Below, piece by piece: positions 14,513 to 21,128 of a DNA stretch of 24,604 bases. This DNA is from Coriobacteriia bacterium (GTDB lineage: Bacteria; Actinomycetota; Coriobacteriia; Anaerosomatales; JAENZW01), in contig JAOUET010000006.1 in assembly GCA_029858605.1 (NCBI GenBank), positions 1 through 24,604 on the forward strand, given 5' to 3'. Both the position numbers and the translations under genes were made by a program. The stretch's first letter is position 1. Every line of letters begins with the position of its first letter. The notes beneath the pieces were generated by a model. It had not been told where the DNA came from. It saw only the letters and a list, made by a program, of their open reading frames with translations, and did not search any database.

Positions 14513-16044
14513 GCGATCTCCTCTTCCTCGACACTCTCCGACAGAGCCGGTAGAGAGACACGGAACTTCGTGCCATCGGGACCGCTCTCGACTTCGATAT
14601 GCCCATCATGCGCGTCCACGATTCTGTGCACTATCGTGAGACCTAGACCCGTGCCTTCGGCGCGCGTCGAGTAGAACGGGTCGAACACCTTGCCCTTTAC
14701 GCCCGCCGCGATCCCTGGACCGGTGTCGGACACGGTTACGTGCACGTAGTCTTCGTCGTGGCTGGTCGACAGGGTGATCGCGCCTCCGGTCTCTTCCATC
14801 ACCTGAACGGCGTTGGTAACCAGGTTCAAGAAAACTTGTTTGAGCTGGTCGGGGTCGGCAAGAACCGGCGGGAGGTCCCCGGTGAGCTCCTCCACGATGT
14901 GCACGTCCGCCTGCTTGGCGAAGCGCTTCGTGAACAGCACGACATCGCGAAGGACCTCTTCGACGTCCACGCGCACGAAGGTCGGCTTTGACGGTCTGCC
15001 GAAATCGAGCAGCGCCTTGATCACCTTGTCGAGGCGGTCGATCTCCTGCTTGATGATGTCCGTCGCCTCCGTCACCCTCTGCTCCCCAACGTCGGACTCC
15101 TCGATCAGCTGGACGGAGGCGCGGATTATGCCGAGAGGATTGCGCACCTCATGTGCTACGCCGGCTGTCAGCTCACCCATTGCCGCCAGTCTGTCCGCAC
15201 GGATGAGCTGTTCGGTCAAAGACTTCACTTCGGAGACGTCCTCAAGGGTGACCACTGCGCCGAACGTACGTCCGCCGACGGCCCGCATTCGTGAGATCGA
15301 CGCCTGGACGACAAGTTCTCTGCCGCCCCGCGTCTCTATCGCCGTTTCACGAAGCAGCAGCGGCACCCTGCCGGACAGGATGCGTCTTGTGTCGGCCTCG
15401 AGACCACCGTCCTTGGCGACTATCTGACGAATCGGCTTGGGCACCATCTCGTACTCGCTCAAGCCGAGCATCCGCTCTGCGGCGGCGTTCGCCGTCGCGA
15501 CGGATCCGTCCGGGCTGACCGTCAGAACGGCCGAAGTGATCGACCGAAGGATCGACTGCGTGTAGTCCTGGATGTTGATCAGCTGGATCGCGCGCTCCTC
15601 GAGCTTCCTGTAGGCGTCCTCGAGTCTCTCGCTCACTTGGCGCAGATCTCGCGTCTTGGCCTCCTCCATGTCACGGAGCGCACCGAAGAGCGCCCCTACG
15701 ACGATGTACATGATGATCTCGAGGCCGTTGTCGGCACCGGTGCCGACGACTCCACCCATCGCCATCTGCGCGTGCAAGGCGAAAGGAACGGCCGCGGCAA
15801 TGGCAGTCAGGATTCCGCCGCGCTTGCCGAACACGAACGCTGCATACAGGATCGGCACGTAGTACAGCCGGCGGTACAAAAGATGGAGGGTGACGTTCTG
15901 AGCGATGGTATCCGTGTATAGGTGCAGGGCAGTGACGACAAACAGCATGGCGCCGATGATCGCCACGACTCGCAGGTTCTGCAGGCGCGTGGAATCGATC
16001 CGGCGTTCCGGGGACGACGTCCCTGTCTCTTTCCTGCGCTTCAT
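14509..16044 (-). CDS. Membrane sensor histidine kinase (PAS, HisKA, HATPase)
   Basis: This kinase has 511 residues from the ATG at 16044. That start has GGAGG 5 nt upstream and an ATGA overlap with the rpoN stop; a GTG at 16062 also exists in frame. The N-terminal 125 residues hold about four hydrophobic helices with short loops, including YRRLYYVPILYAAFVFGKRGG, a membrane input module common in NtrB/AtoS-like kinases. There is no large outside domain, so the signal is probably sensed in or near the membrane. A PAS domain (about 165-280) follows, then HisKA with AHEVRNPLG (H298), then HATPase_c with NLVTNAVQ, DTGPGIA and GTGLGLTIV. It should phosphorylate the coupled NtrC-type regulator. Organisation is like ZraSR or AtoSC, but the stimulus is unknown. 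Copper or envelope redox state is a guess from the neighbours. Confidence 0.94.
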   Translation of the reverse strand: MKRRKETGTSSPERRIDSTRLQNLRVVAIIGAMLFVVTALHLYTDTIAQNVTLHLLYRRLYYVPILYAAFVFGKRGGILTAIAAAVPFALHAQMAMGGVVGTGADNGLEIIMYIVVGALFGALRDMEEAKTRDLRQVSERLEDAYRKLEERAIQLINIQDYTQSILRSITSAVLTVSPDGSVATANAAAERMLGLSEYEMVPKPIRQIVAKDGGLEADTRRILSGRVPLLLRETAIETRGGRELVVQASISRMRAVGGRTFGAVVTLEDVSEVKSLTEQLIRADRLAAMGELTAGVAHEVRNPLGIIRASVQLIEESDVGEQRVTEATDIIKQEIDRLDKVIKALLDFGRPSKPTFVRVDVEEVLRDVVLFTKRFAKQADVHIVEELTGDLPPVLADPDQLKQVFLNLVTNAVQVMEETGGAITLSTSHDEDYVHVTVSDTGPGIAAGVKGKVFDPFYSTRAEGTGLGLTIVHRIVDAHDGHIEVESGPDGTKFRVSLPALSESVEEEEIA

Positions 16045-17441
16045 CTGCGCCTCCGCGCCCACGAGGGCTCGATTCGAATCTCCTCGCGGTACTTCGCGAC
16101 GGTTCGGCGCGCCACCGTCACACCCTCGTCTTTCAGAATCTCCACCAGCTTCTGATCGGAGAGCGGCTTCGCCGGTTCCTCGTCGCGAATCACTTCCTTG
16201 ATGCGCTGCTTGATGCTCGTTGCCGCGACGTCGAAGCCGGTCCGGGTTCGATATCCCCCCGAGAAGAAGTGCTTGAGTTCGAACAGTCCGTAGGGTGTCG
16301 CCATGTACTTGCCGGTGACACCGCGGCTGACGGTAGACAGATGCACGCCCAGCTCGACGGCGACGTCTTCCAGCCGAAGAGGACGCAGCATGCCCGTGCC
16401 GTCATCGAAGAACTCCTGCTGCACCTCCAAGATGATCTGCGTGATACGACTGACGGTGTCCTTTCGGCGGTCGATGTTGCGAATGAAGCTCTCCGCCGAC
16501 CGGATCTTGTCCTTGAGATATCGCTTCGTCTCTTCGTCCGCGCTCGAACCCGATCGCAGCATGCCCCTATAGCGCGAGCTGACACGCAACGTGGGGACGG
16601 ACTCGTTGTTGGGGATAATCACCCACTCGTCATCGAACCGCCGAATGGTCACGTCGGGGACGATGTATCCCGGTGACGGCCCCGGAGAAAAAGCACCGGC
16701 AGGCCTGGGATTCAGAGTGCGAAGGACTTCTACCACGCGCCGCACGGATTTCTCATCGGTCTTGAGCTGCCGAGCCACCTTGCGGAAATGACTCGCCGCC
16801 ACGTCATCCAGATGCTCCCGGACGATTCGTTCCAGCAGGGGCTCATCGATACCCAGATAGTCAGCCTGCAACAGTAGGGCTTCGGCAAGGTTCCTCGCCC
16901 CGACTCCGGGGGGGTCCAAGCGCTGCACAACGCGCAGCGCCTCCTCGGCCGCTGCCTCGGAGACAGTCACAAGTGCGGCGATTTCCGCACACTGGCCCAC
17001 GAAGAACCCGTCATCGTCCAACGAGCCGATGACTGCGCGTGCTGCTCGGCCGACGTCGTCGGCAATATCCAGCATGGCCACCTGTTCGAGCAGGTACTCG
17101 TCGAACGTCTGCACCGACCCAACGAACTCCTCCGTGTTCACGGCATCGATGTTGGGGTCGCGCGGCGCACTGATCTCCATGGACTCGAGTTCGTCGTAGA
17201 CGTCCAGCCAGTCCTCCCACGCCTGTTCTTCTTCCGAGGTTTCCGTTCTCTCTTCCTCAAGATCGCCGTCGCTCTCGTCGTCCTCAAGCTCTTCGACCTC
17301 GAGCACCGGGTTCTCCAGCATTTCCCCTTCGACGAGCAGCTGCAGCTCCGCAATCGGCATGGCGAGAATGCTCAGGCCTTGGTAGACCTGGGGCGACAGA
17401 GTGACCTTCTGCCTTACTTCTGGCCTTTGACCGAGTTCCAC
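16041..17441 (-). CDS. rpoN: RNA polymerase sigma-54 factor
   Basis: This protein has 466 residues, the usual length. Region I has the helical LSPQVYQGLSILAMPIAELQ that contacts the activator. Region II is very acidic (about residues 47-90). The core-binding domain is in the middle, and an HTH lies around HLSTVSRGVTGKYM. Near the C-terminus is the RpoN box ARRTVAKYRE (about 444-453), which reads the -24 element. All functional parts are present. The start is GTG with GGGAGG about 7 nt upstream. It is the first gene of a tight three-gene operon with its kinase and activator, which is unusual because rpoN normally sits with lptB, hpf or ptsN. A sequence resembling a -24/-12 promoter precedes it (17498-17513), which hints at autoregulation. 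Confidence 0.97.
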   Translation of the reverse strand: MELGQRPEVRQKVTLSPQVYQGLSILAMPIAELQLLVEGEMLENPVLEVEELEDDESDGDLEEERTETSEEEQAWEDWLDVYDELESMEISAPRDPNIDAVNTEEFVGSVQTFDEYLLEQVAMLDIADDVGRAARAVIGSLDDDGFFVGQCAEIAALVTVSEAAAEEALRVVQRLDPPGVGARNLAEALLLQADYLGIDEPLLERIVREHLDDVAASHFRKVARQLKTDEKSVRRVVEVLRTLNPRPAGAFSPGPSPGYIVPDVTIRRFDDEWVIIPNNESVPTLRVSSRYRGMLRSGSSADEETKRYLKDKIRSAESFIRNIDRRKDTVSRITQIILEVQQEFFDDGTGMLRPLRLEDVAVELGVHLSTVSRGVTGKYMATPYGLFELKHFFSGGYRTRTGFDVAATSIKQRIKEVIRDEEPAKPLSDQKLVEILKDEGVTVARRTVAKYREEIRIEPSWARRRR

Positions 17442-17497
17442 CGGATACCTCCCGTGCGCGCGTTACCTGCACGAAGCCTTGCGAAGCGCGCGGCCCT

Positions 17498-17513
17498 AGC
17501 AAACTATATACCA
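17498..17513 (-). promoter_or_regulatory. Candidate rpoN promoter (sigma-54-like, overlapping a -10-like box)
   Basis: The minus strand reads TGGTATATAGTTTGCT: TGG and TTGCT are at the exact spacing of a -24/-12 promoter, although the middle departs from CAC. The predicted start near 17487 would give a leader of about 46 nt before rpoN. The same bases include TATAGT, which could be a sigma-70-type -10, but I see no good -35. This is the most AT-rich patch in the 205-nt gap. Confidence 0.45.
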
Positions 17514-17646
17514 CCCTGCGGCTCATCTTTCTCGAAGGGATTCGCGAATAGCGCGGTGCAGGCGTCGGATTGAGCAGTGGTCGCTATCGAGAATGGGACG
17601 AGTGAACCACCGGAGTCCCCACGGATGGACGTCGTTTCGCTTCGGC

Positions 17647-18627
17647 CTATGGTACTGGTGGAAGCACGTCCTCGAGACGTGAGGCACGTTGCACGAGAAC
17701 GATTGCGGCCAGCACGAGAGCGCCTCCAAGCAGCTGCAAGGCGTCAAACCGCTCGCCTAGGACTGTCCAAGCTATCACGCCCGCGATCACGGGTTCGAGA
17801 GTGAGGGTGACGACTGCCTTCGTCGCATCTATGTAGTGCAGGGCCTTGAGAGAAGCGCCGAACGGGATCACGGTCGCGACGAGGGCGATGTAGACCAATG
17901 CCAAAGCGCCGACGGGAGTCGAGAAGGGCTCACCGATCGGGGCCGGACCACCGACGTACACCAGCCAGAAGACGGAGGCAAAGCCGAGGCCGTAGCACAA
18001 CAGCGTCCACGGCGAATGTCGGGTGGATGCCCACTTCCCGAGTAGCTGGTACGTGGCGTAGAGAATGGCCGCCACGAGACCCCAGGCGATGCCTGCACGC
18101 GACACGACCAGGCCGTCGCCGCCAAGGGCTCCAACGACGAGAGCGCAGCCGACCACGGAAAGGGCAACCCCCGCAGGGAGCACCCAGCGGAACGGCTCGT
18201 CCAGGAAGAGCACGGAGAGCACAAGGACAATCACTGGAGCGAGGTACTCGAGAAGAACGGCGGTCGCGACGTTCGAGTAGGCGATGGCCTGGTAGTAGGC
18301 CACGTGCAGACCAGCCATCGCTACCACGCCGAATACCGCCAGGAACGGCAAGTGTCTCGGCGCAACTCGAAGAGAGCGTGGTCCGCGCAACACGAGATAC
18401 CCGAGTAGCAGAAGGAAGGACAGGATCGCGCGGGCTCCGGCAAGGATGGTCGGCTGGAGCTGCATGCCGGGCGATGCGATGGGCCAAGCCGCTGTCGCCG
18501 AATCGACCGGGCCCATCAACCATTTGGCCATCACTCCACCGGTGGCCCAACAGACCGCAGCCAGCACTGCGAGCGCGTAGCCTTTCCACGCGTGCGCACC
18601 GTCGTGGAGTCTAGGTGAGTCCGGCAT
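17647..18627 (-). CDS. EamA/RhaT-family (DMT) transporter
   Basis: This 326-residue protein has about ten hydrophobic helices arranged as two EamA repeats (about residues 14-150 and 163-310). Signature segments are AAVCWATGGVMAKW in helix 1, the ending of repeat 1 around VLFLDEPFRWVLPAGVALSVVGCALV, and the matching VIAWTVLGERFDALQLLGGALVLAAIVLV of repeat 2. The family exports amino acids, nucleotide precursors or other metabolites, and the substrate cannot be predicted. I use the ATG at 18627 with GAGAG 5 nt upstream; a TTG lies one codon earlier. It overlaps the end of the cation transporter gene by 17 nt, so the two are co-transcribed. A 205-nt gap separates its stop from rpoN downstream. 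Confidence 0.9.
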   Translation of the reverse strand: MPDSPRLHDGAHAWKGYALAVLAAVCWATGGVMAKWLMGPVDSATAAWPIASPGMQLQPTILAGARAILSFLLLLGYLVLRGPRSLRVAPRHLPFLAVFGVVAMAGLHVAYYQAIAYSNVATAVLLEYLAPVIVLVLSVLFLDEPFRWVLPAGVALSVVGCALVVGALGGDGLVVSRAGIAWGLVAAILYATYQLLGKWASTRHSPWTLLCYGLGFASVFWLVYVGGPAPIGEPFSTPVGALALVYIALVATVIPFGASLKALHYIDATKAVVTLTLEPVIAGVIAWTVLGERFDALQLLGGALVLAAIVLVQRASRLEDVLPPVP

Positions 18628-19555
18628 CAATCTCTCGAGCCGTCTTCTCTGCCTGGTAGGCGTCGTATGGCTCCACGTGCGCGATCACGTCAATCACCTG
18701 TGGGAATGCATCGGCCACTGCGCGCTCCGCCTCCTCGGCGATCTCGTGCGCGGCGTCGACCGATAGCTTGCCATCCACTTGCACGTGTAGATCGACGCAC
18801 ACCTCTGTCGGCAGACCACGCGTGCGAACACTGTGGCAGCCGAGCACGCCCGGAACCCTGCAGACCGTATCGACGATTTCGGCTGCTGGGATGCGAGCCG
18901 TGTCGGACAGGGTCTCGCTGGCCTGTCTGAAGACTTTGTAGGCCGCGTAGCCGATGCTCACAGCAACGAATAGGGCAATGATGGGGTCTGCCGCCGGGTA
19001 GCCTAGTCTGACTGCGATCAGCCCTCCGATGACGCCTAGGCTCACGAAGACATCGCTCAGCGTATGGCTCGCATCAGCCACGAGAATCTCGCTACCGAGT
19101 CGTCGTCCGACACGCCGTTCGTAGACCGTGACTCCGATGTTCACACATATCGTGACTATCATTATCCCGAACGACACCGCAGTCACGTTGGCTGCCTCGA
19201 TGCCTGATACCAGCTCGCGAATGGCAGTTCCCCCGACGTTGTATGCAGCCAAGGCGAGCATCGCGCCAATCGCAGCGGAAGCGTACGTCTCGTACTTGGC
19301 GTGCCCGTACGGATGCTCTCGGTCCGCCGGCCTGGCGGCCAGCGCGGTGCCGAGGAGTCCGATCACGTTCGACGCGCCGTCGAACAACGAGTGAAAGCCG
19401 TCCGCCTGCATCGCGACGGAACCCGACACAACGCCCCATGCCAGCTTCGCAACGGCCACGGCAAGGTTGAGCAAGAGAATGCTCCACAGCACGCGACGCA
19501 CCGTCCTCGTTCGCTCCGAGGACCTGGGGTCGGAAGATTGCCTGCGATACCCCAT
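18611..19555 (-). CDS. Cation diffusion facilitator (CDF) divalent-metal efflux protein
   Basis: This 314-residue CDF protein has six membrane helices and a cytoplasmic C-terminal domain. Transport-site motifs are visible: DGFHSLFDGASN in helix 2 and VADASHTLSDVFVS in helix 5, both of the HxxxD/DxxxD kind. HPYGHAKYE lies in the loop after helix 2. The C-terminal domain (about 215-300) has CHSVRTRG and VDLHVQVD. The family exchanges Zn, Mn, Fe or Co for protons; D/H at the helix-5 site is compatible with Zn or Fe, but the choice is uncertain. The ATG at 19555 has GGGGGAG about 5 nt upstream, whereas the GTG at 19561 has none. It is divergent from the CsoR/CstR-family gene, with the repressor's dyad operator in the shared 107-nt gap. 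Confidence 0.93.
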   Translation of the reverse strand: MGYRRQSSDPRSSERTRTVRRVLWSILLLNLAVAVAKLAWGVVSGSVAMQADGFHSLFDGASNVIGLLGTALAARPADREHPYGHAKYETYASAAIGAMLALAAYNVGGTAIRELVSGIEAANVTAVSFGIMIVTICVNIGVTVYERRVGRRLGSEILVADASHTLSDVFVSLGVIGGLIAVRLGYPAADPIIALFVAVSIGYAAYKVFRQASETLSDTARIPAAEIVDTVCRVPGVLGCHSVRTRGLPTEVCVDLHVQVDGKLSVDAAHEIAEEAERAVADAFPQVIDVIAHVEPYDAYQAEKTAREIDAGLT

Positions 19556-19581
19556 CGCCACTCCCCCAACGTTCCATCGAC

Positions 19582-19610
19582 TTGTCGCCTATACCCCTGG
19601 GGGGTATAGT
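19582..19610 (+). promoter_or_regulatory. Promoter with G-tract dyad operator for the CsoR/CstR-family gene
   Basis: TTGTCG (19582-19587) and TATAGT (19605-19610) are separated by exactly 17 nt. The spacer and the start of the -10 hold TATACCCCTGGGGGGTATA (19590-19608), with arms TATACCCC and GGGGTATA. This is the CsoR/RcnR/CstR-family operator type, placed to block RNA polymerase. It implies autorepression and may also affect the divergent cation transporter gene. Confidence 0.85.
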
Positions 19611-19662
19611 CCTACTCGTGCGACGTCCAATGATAGCGCATCGTCACAAGAGGGAGCGAGAC

Positions 19663-19959
19663 ATGTCCGACGGCAATGCGGCAGTGGCCGAAGAGGCCGA
19701 GCAGCGCAGAATCATCAACCGGCTCAAGAGGCTTGAGGGTCAGATTCGCGGACTCCAGACCATGATCGAATCGCAGAAGGACTGTGAGGCGATCCTCACG
19801 CAGATAATGGCCGCCAAGTCGGCGCTCAACCAGGTAGGCATGCACATCATCGGCCACTCGATGAAGCGCTGCCTGATCGACGACGACAGCAAGAGCAAAG
19901 ACGAGTTGATAGACGAGGCGATAGCGGTCTTCCTGAAGTACTCGGCCTGCATAAAGTAG
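19663..19959 (+). CDS. CsoR/RcnR/CstR-family repressor, CstR-like ligand set
   Basis: This 98-residue, all-helical protein matches the DUF156 repressor family: RIINRLKRLEGQIRGLQTMIE, then KDCEAILTQI, then AAKSALNQVGMHIIGHSMKRC. In CsoR the copper ligands are Cys, His 25 residues later and Cys 29 residues later. Here those positions are C41, S66 and C70, with a histidine one place earlier (H65). A missing ligand His with both cysteines kept is the pattern of CstR, which senses persulfides and reactive sulfur through a disulfide or polysulfide between them. KDC-x4-TQI-x-A-x-KS and the ELIDEA tail also look CstR-like. A further Cys is at residue 96. The ATG at 19663 has AGGGAG 6 nt upstream. Dyad operators lie at its own promoter and at the thioredoxin operon. 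A copper or other metal sensor remains possible. Confidence 0.9.
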   Translation: MSDGNAAVAEEAEQRRIINRLKRLEGQIRGLQTMIESQKDCEAILTQIMAAKSALNQVGMHIIGHSMKRCLIDDDSKSKDELIDEAIAVFLKYSACIK

Positions 19960-19999
19960 ATCGACCCACGAGCCTCTCCGGCCGTCCTGCAGGGATGCG

Positions 20000-20014
20000 G
20001 CCGTGCCACACGGC
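20000..20014 (+). terminator. Possible hairpin terminator after the CsoR/CstR-family gene
   Basis: GCCGTG-CCA-CACGGC is a perfect 6-bp stem with a 3-nt loop, 40 nt past the stop, and is followed only by a weak GTTT. It sits between two convergent genes and could end transcription from either side. Confidence 0.35.
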
Positions 20015-20024
20015 AGCGTTTCGG

Positions 20025-20396
20025 CTAGGAAACCGCGGCGTCGACCATCTCAGTGACAGTCTTCTCGAATTCCTCGGCAATCCCGTCGAGCTCGTGCTCC
20101 GGGAACACCGCGCTCCACAAGGTGGGCCTCAGAGCCGCCACGACCACACCTGCATCCTCCTCGTAGACGTTGACACGACACGGGAGAAGGAGCGACAGCG
20201 GATCCTCAGAATCGTGTTTCTGAGGGGCAATCTCGAAGATCACCAGTGGCCTTATCGGAAAACCCTTGGCAACAAGCGCGGCGGTGATGTCGTGACGACA
20301 CAGGACCTCGAAGCCGTGGTCGCGAACGACCCTCTCAACTGCATCGAGAGTGTCTTCGAAACTCCTGCTCCCGATTCGCCGATAGGCGTACTCCAC
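20025..20396 (-). CDS. DUF302-family protein
   Basis: This 123-residue protein has the DUF302 pattern. It opens with a strand, then SFEDTLDAVERVVRDHGFEVLCRHDI, then a central VIFEIAPQ strand, then SLLLPCRVNVYEEDAG with the family's conserved LPC-x-V-x-V-x-E segment, and a C-terminal amphipathic helix. The biochemical role of the family is unknown. It is soluble and probably cytoplasmic, since no signal peptide is seen. The start is GTG with GAGGGGG about 5 nt upstream. It is the third gene of a thioredoxin-FmdB-DUF302 set whose promoter carries a CsoR/CstR-type operator, which suggests a thiol, sulfur or metal stress role (inference). An inverted repeat (20412-20428) precedes it. Confidence 0.82.
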   Translation of the reverse strand: MEYAYRRIGSRSFEDTLDAVERVVRDHGFEVLCRHDITAALVAKGFPIRPLVIFEIAPQKHDSEDPLSLLLPCRVNVYEEDAGVVVAALRPTLWSAVFPEHELDGIAEEFEKTVTEMVDAAVS

Positions 20397-20411
20397 GGAG
20401 CCCCCTCGTTC

Positions 20412-20428
20412 GCACTCGCACCGAGTGC
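20412..20428 (-). repeat. Inverted repeat between fmdB-like gene and DUF302 gene
   Basis: GCACTC and GAGTGC form a perfect 6-bp stem around a 5-nt loop, just before the DUF302 RBS, in the 42-nt gap. It may reduce read-through or protect an mRNA end. Confidence 0.35.
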
Positions 20429-20438
20429 TCGGTCAAGC

Positions 20439-20648
20439 TCAAGTGAACGCTCCGGGGCCACATTCTGATGAGTCCCTTTGAGGGGTGGTCGTGCCAACGC
20501 CGAGCACTCCCCCACCTACGCCCGTCCTCGCTTGCCGAGAACCGCACCGCGGGCAGACCTTGTCCTCATCACGCAGCAGCCTCATGACGAACTTCTCGAA
20601 GCGCTCTCCGCAATCCTGACACGTCAAGTCGTACGTAGGCAACGGCAC
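20439..20648 (-). CDS. FmdB-family zinc-ribbon protein
   Basis: This small 69-residue protein opens with PTYDLTCQDCGERFEKFV and has a second knuckle CPRCGS near residue 32. That is the FmdB-type N-terminal zinc ribbon (PxYxxxCxxCG...CPxCG), followed by a Gly/Ser-rich tail. The family is widespread and called regulatory from its first example, but its function is not established. The GTG start directly abuts the thioredoxin stop, with GGGGGTG about 5 nt upstream inside the thioredoxin gene, so translation is coupled. A third C (EC) lies near the end. It belongs to the operon with thioredoxin and DUF302. Confidence 0.85.
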   Translation of the reverse strand: MPLPTYDLTCQDCGERFEKFVMRLLRDEDKVCPRCGSRQARTGVGGGVLGVGTTTPQRDSSECGPGAFT

Positions 20649-20972
20649 CTACACCCCCAGCCCCAACTCGGCGGCCAGACCATCTGCCTCACGCGCCCCG
20701 ACGACCTGCGCTGTAACGGTCCCGCGCTCGAACTTCGCGACGGTAGGGATGCTCATCACGCCGTACTGGATCGCGACCTCACCATTCTCGTCAACGTTCA
20801 TCTTGACGAACTTCGCCTCATCGCCGAAACGCGAAGCAAGCTTCTCGAGCTCGGGTGCCAGGATGCGACAAGGTCCACACCACGGTGCCCAGAAATCGAC
20901 CACGACCGGGACTTCTGCCTCCAGCACCTCAGCCTCGAATTCGCGCCCCGACACATTCTTGATCTCGCTCAT
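20649..20972 (-). CDS. trxA: Thioredoxin
   Basis: This is a 107-residue classical thioredoxin with the active site WCGPC (C32, C35), VVVDFWAP before it, KMNVDEN, and SIPT with the cis-Pro near residue 73. It has no signal peptide and so acts in the cytoplasm, reducing disulfides and probably supplying electrons to CcdA-type transporters. The ATG at 20972 has GGGAG 5 nt upstream; the frame is open a few codons further but without an RBS. It is the first gene of an operon with an FmdB-like protein and a DUF302 protein. Its promoter is the best sigma-70-type site in the window and contains a CsoR/CstR-type operator, so this thioredoxin is probably induced by the signal that the 19663 repressor senses. 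Confidence 0.96.
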   Translation of the reverse strand: MSEIKNVSGREFEAEVLEAEVPVVVDFWAPWCGPCRILAPELEKLASRFGDEAKFVKMNVDENGEVAIQYGVMSIPTVAKFERGTVTAQVVGAREADGLAAELGLGV

Positions 20973-21014
20973 TTGTGCTCCCAGTAGCCGATACACTGTC
21001 CAATCTTCTCGTCA

Positions 21015-21043
21015 ACGATACCCCCCTGGGTATCGCATGTCAA
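21015..21043 (-). promoter_or_regulatory. Thioredoxin-operon promoter with CsoR/CstR-type operator
   Basis: On the minus strand TTGACA (21038-21043) and TATCGT (21015-21020) are 17 nt apart. The spacer and the edge of the -10 hold the dyad GATACCCCCCTGGGTATC (21017-21034, plus-strand reading) with perfect 7-bp arms GATACCC/GGGTATC. The geometry is the same as at the repressor's own promoter, which argues that the same protein binds both. Confidence 0.88.
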
Positions 21044-21067
21044 GCGCATCACGCCACATATTGCGGC

Positions 21068-21095
21068 TTGGATTGCGGCGCTTCAACGGTATCAT
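21068..21095 (+). promoter_or_regulatory. Possible promoter of the ferrochelatase-like gene
   Basis: TTGGAT (21068-21073) and TATCAT (21090-21095) are 16 nt apart, giving a start about 30 nt before the ATG at 21129. The site is divergent from the thioredoxin promoter, with about 25 nt between the two -35 boxes. The match is moderate. Confidence 0.35.
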
Positions 21096-21128
21096 TCACT
21101 AGAATGTATGGGAGGAGGGCGCACCCTA

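Noticed and set aside
17540..17549. Palindrome ATTCGCGAAT upstream of rpoN
   Set aside because: Only 10 bp, with no partner copy near the other promoters; common by chance in such DNA.
19999..20014. Sigma-54-like TGGCACGG on the minus strand after the CsoR/CstR-family gene
   Set aside because: The -12 TTGC element is missing, and the site does not face a gene start.
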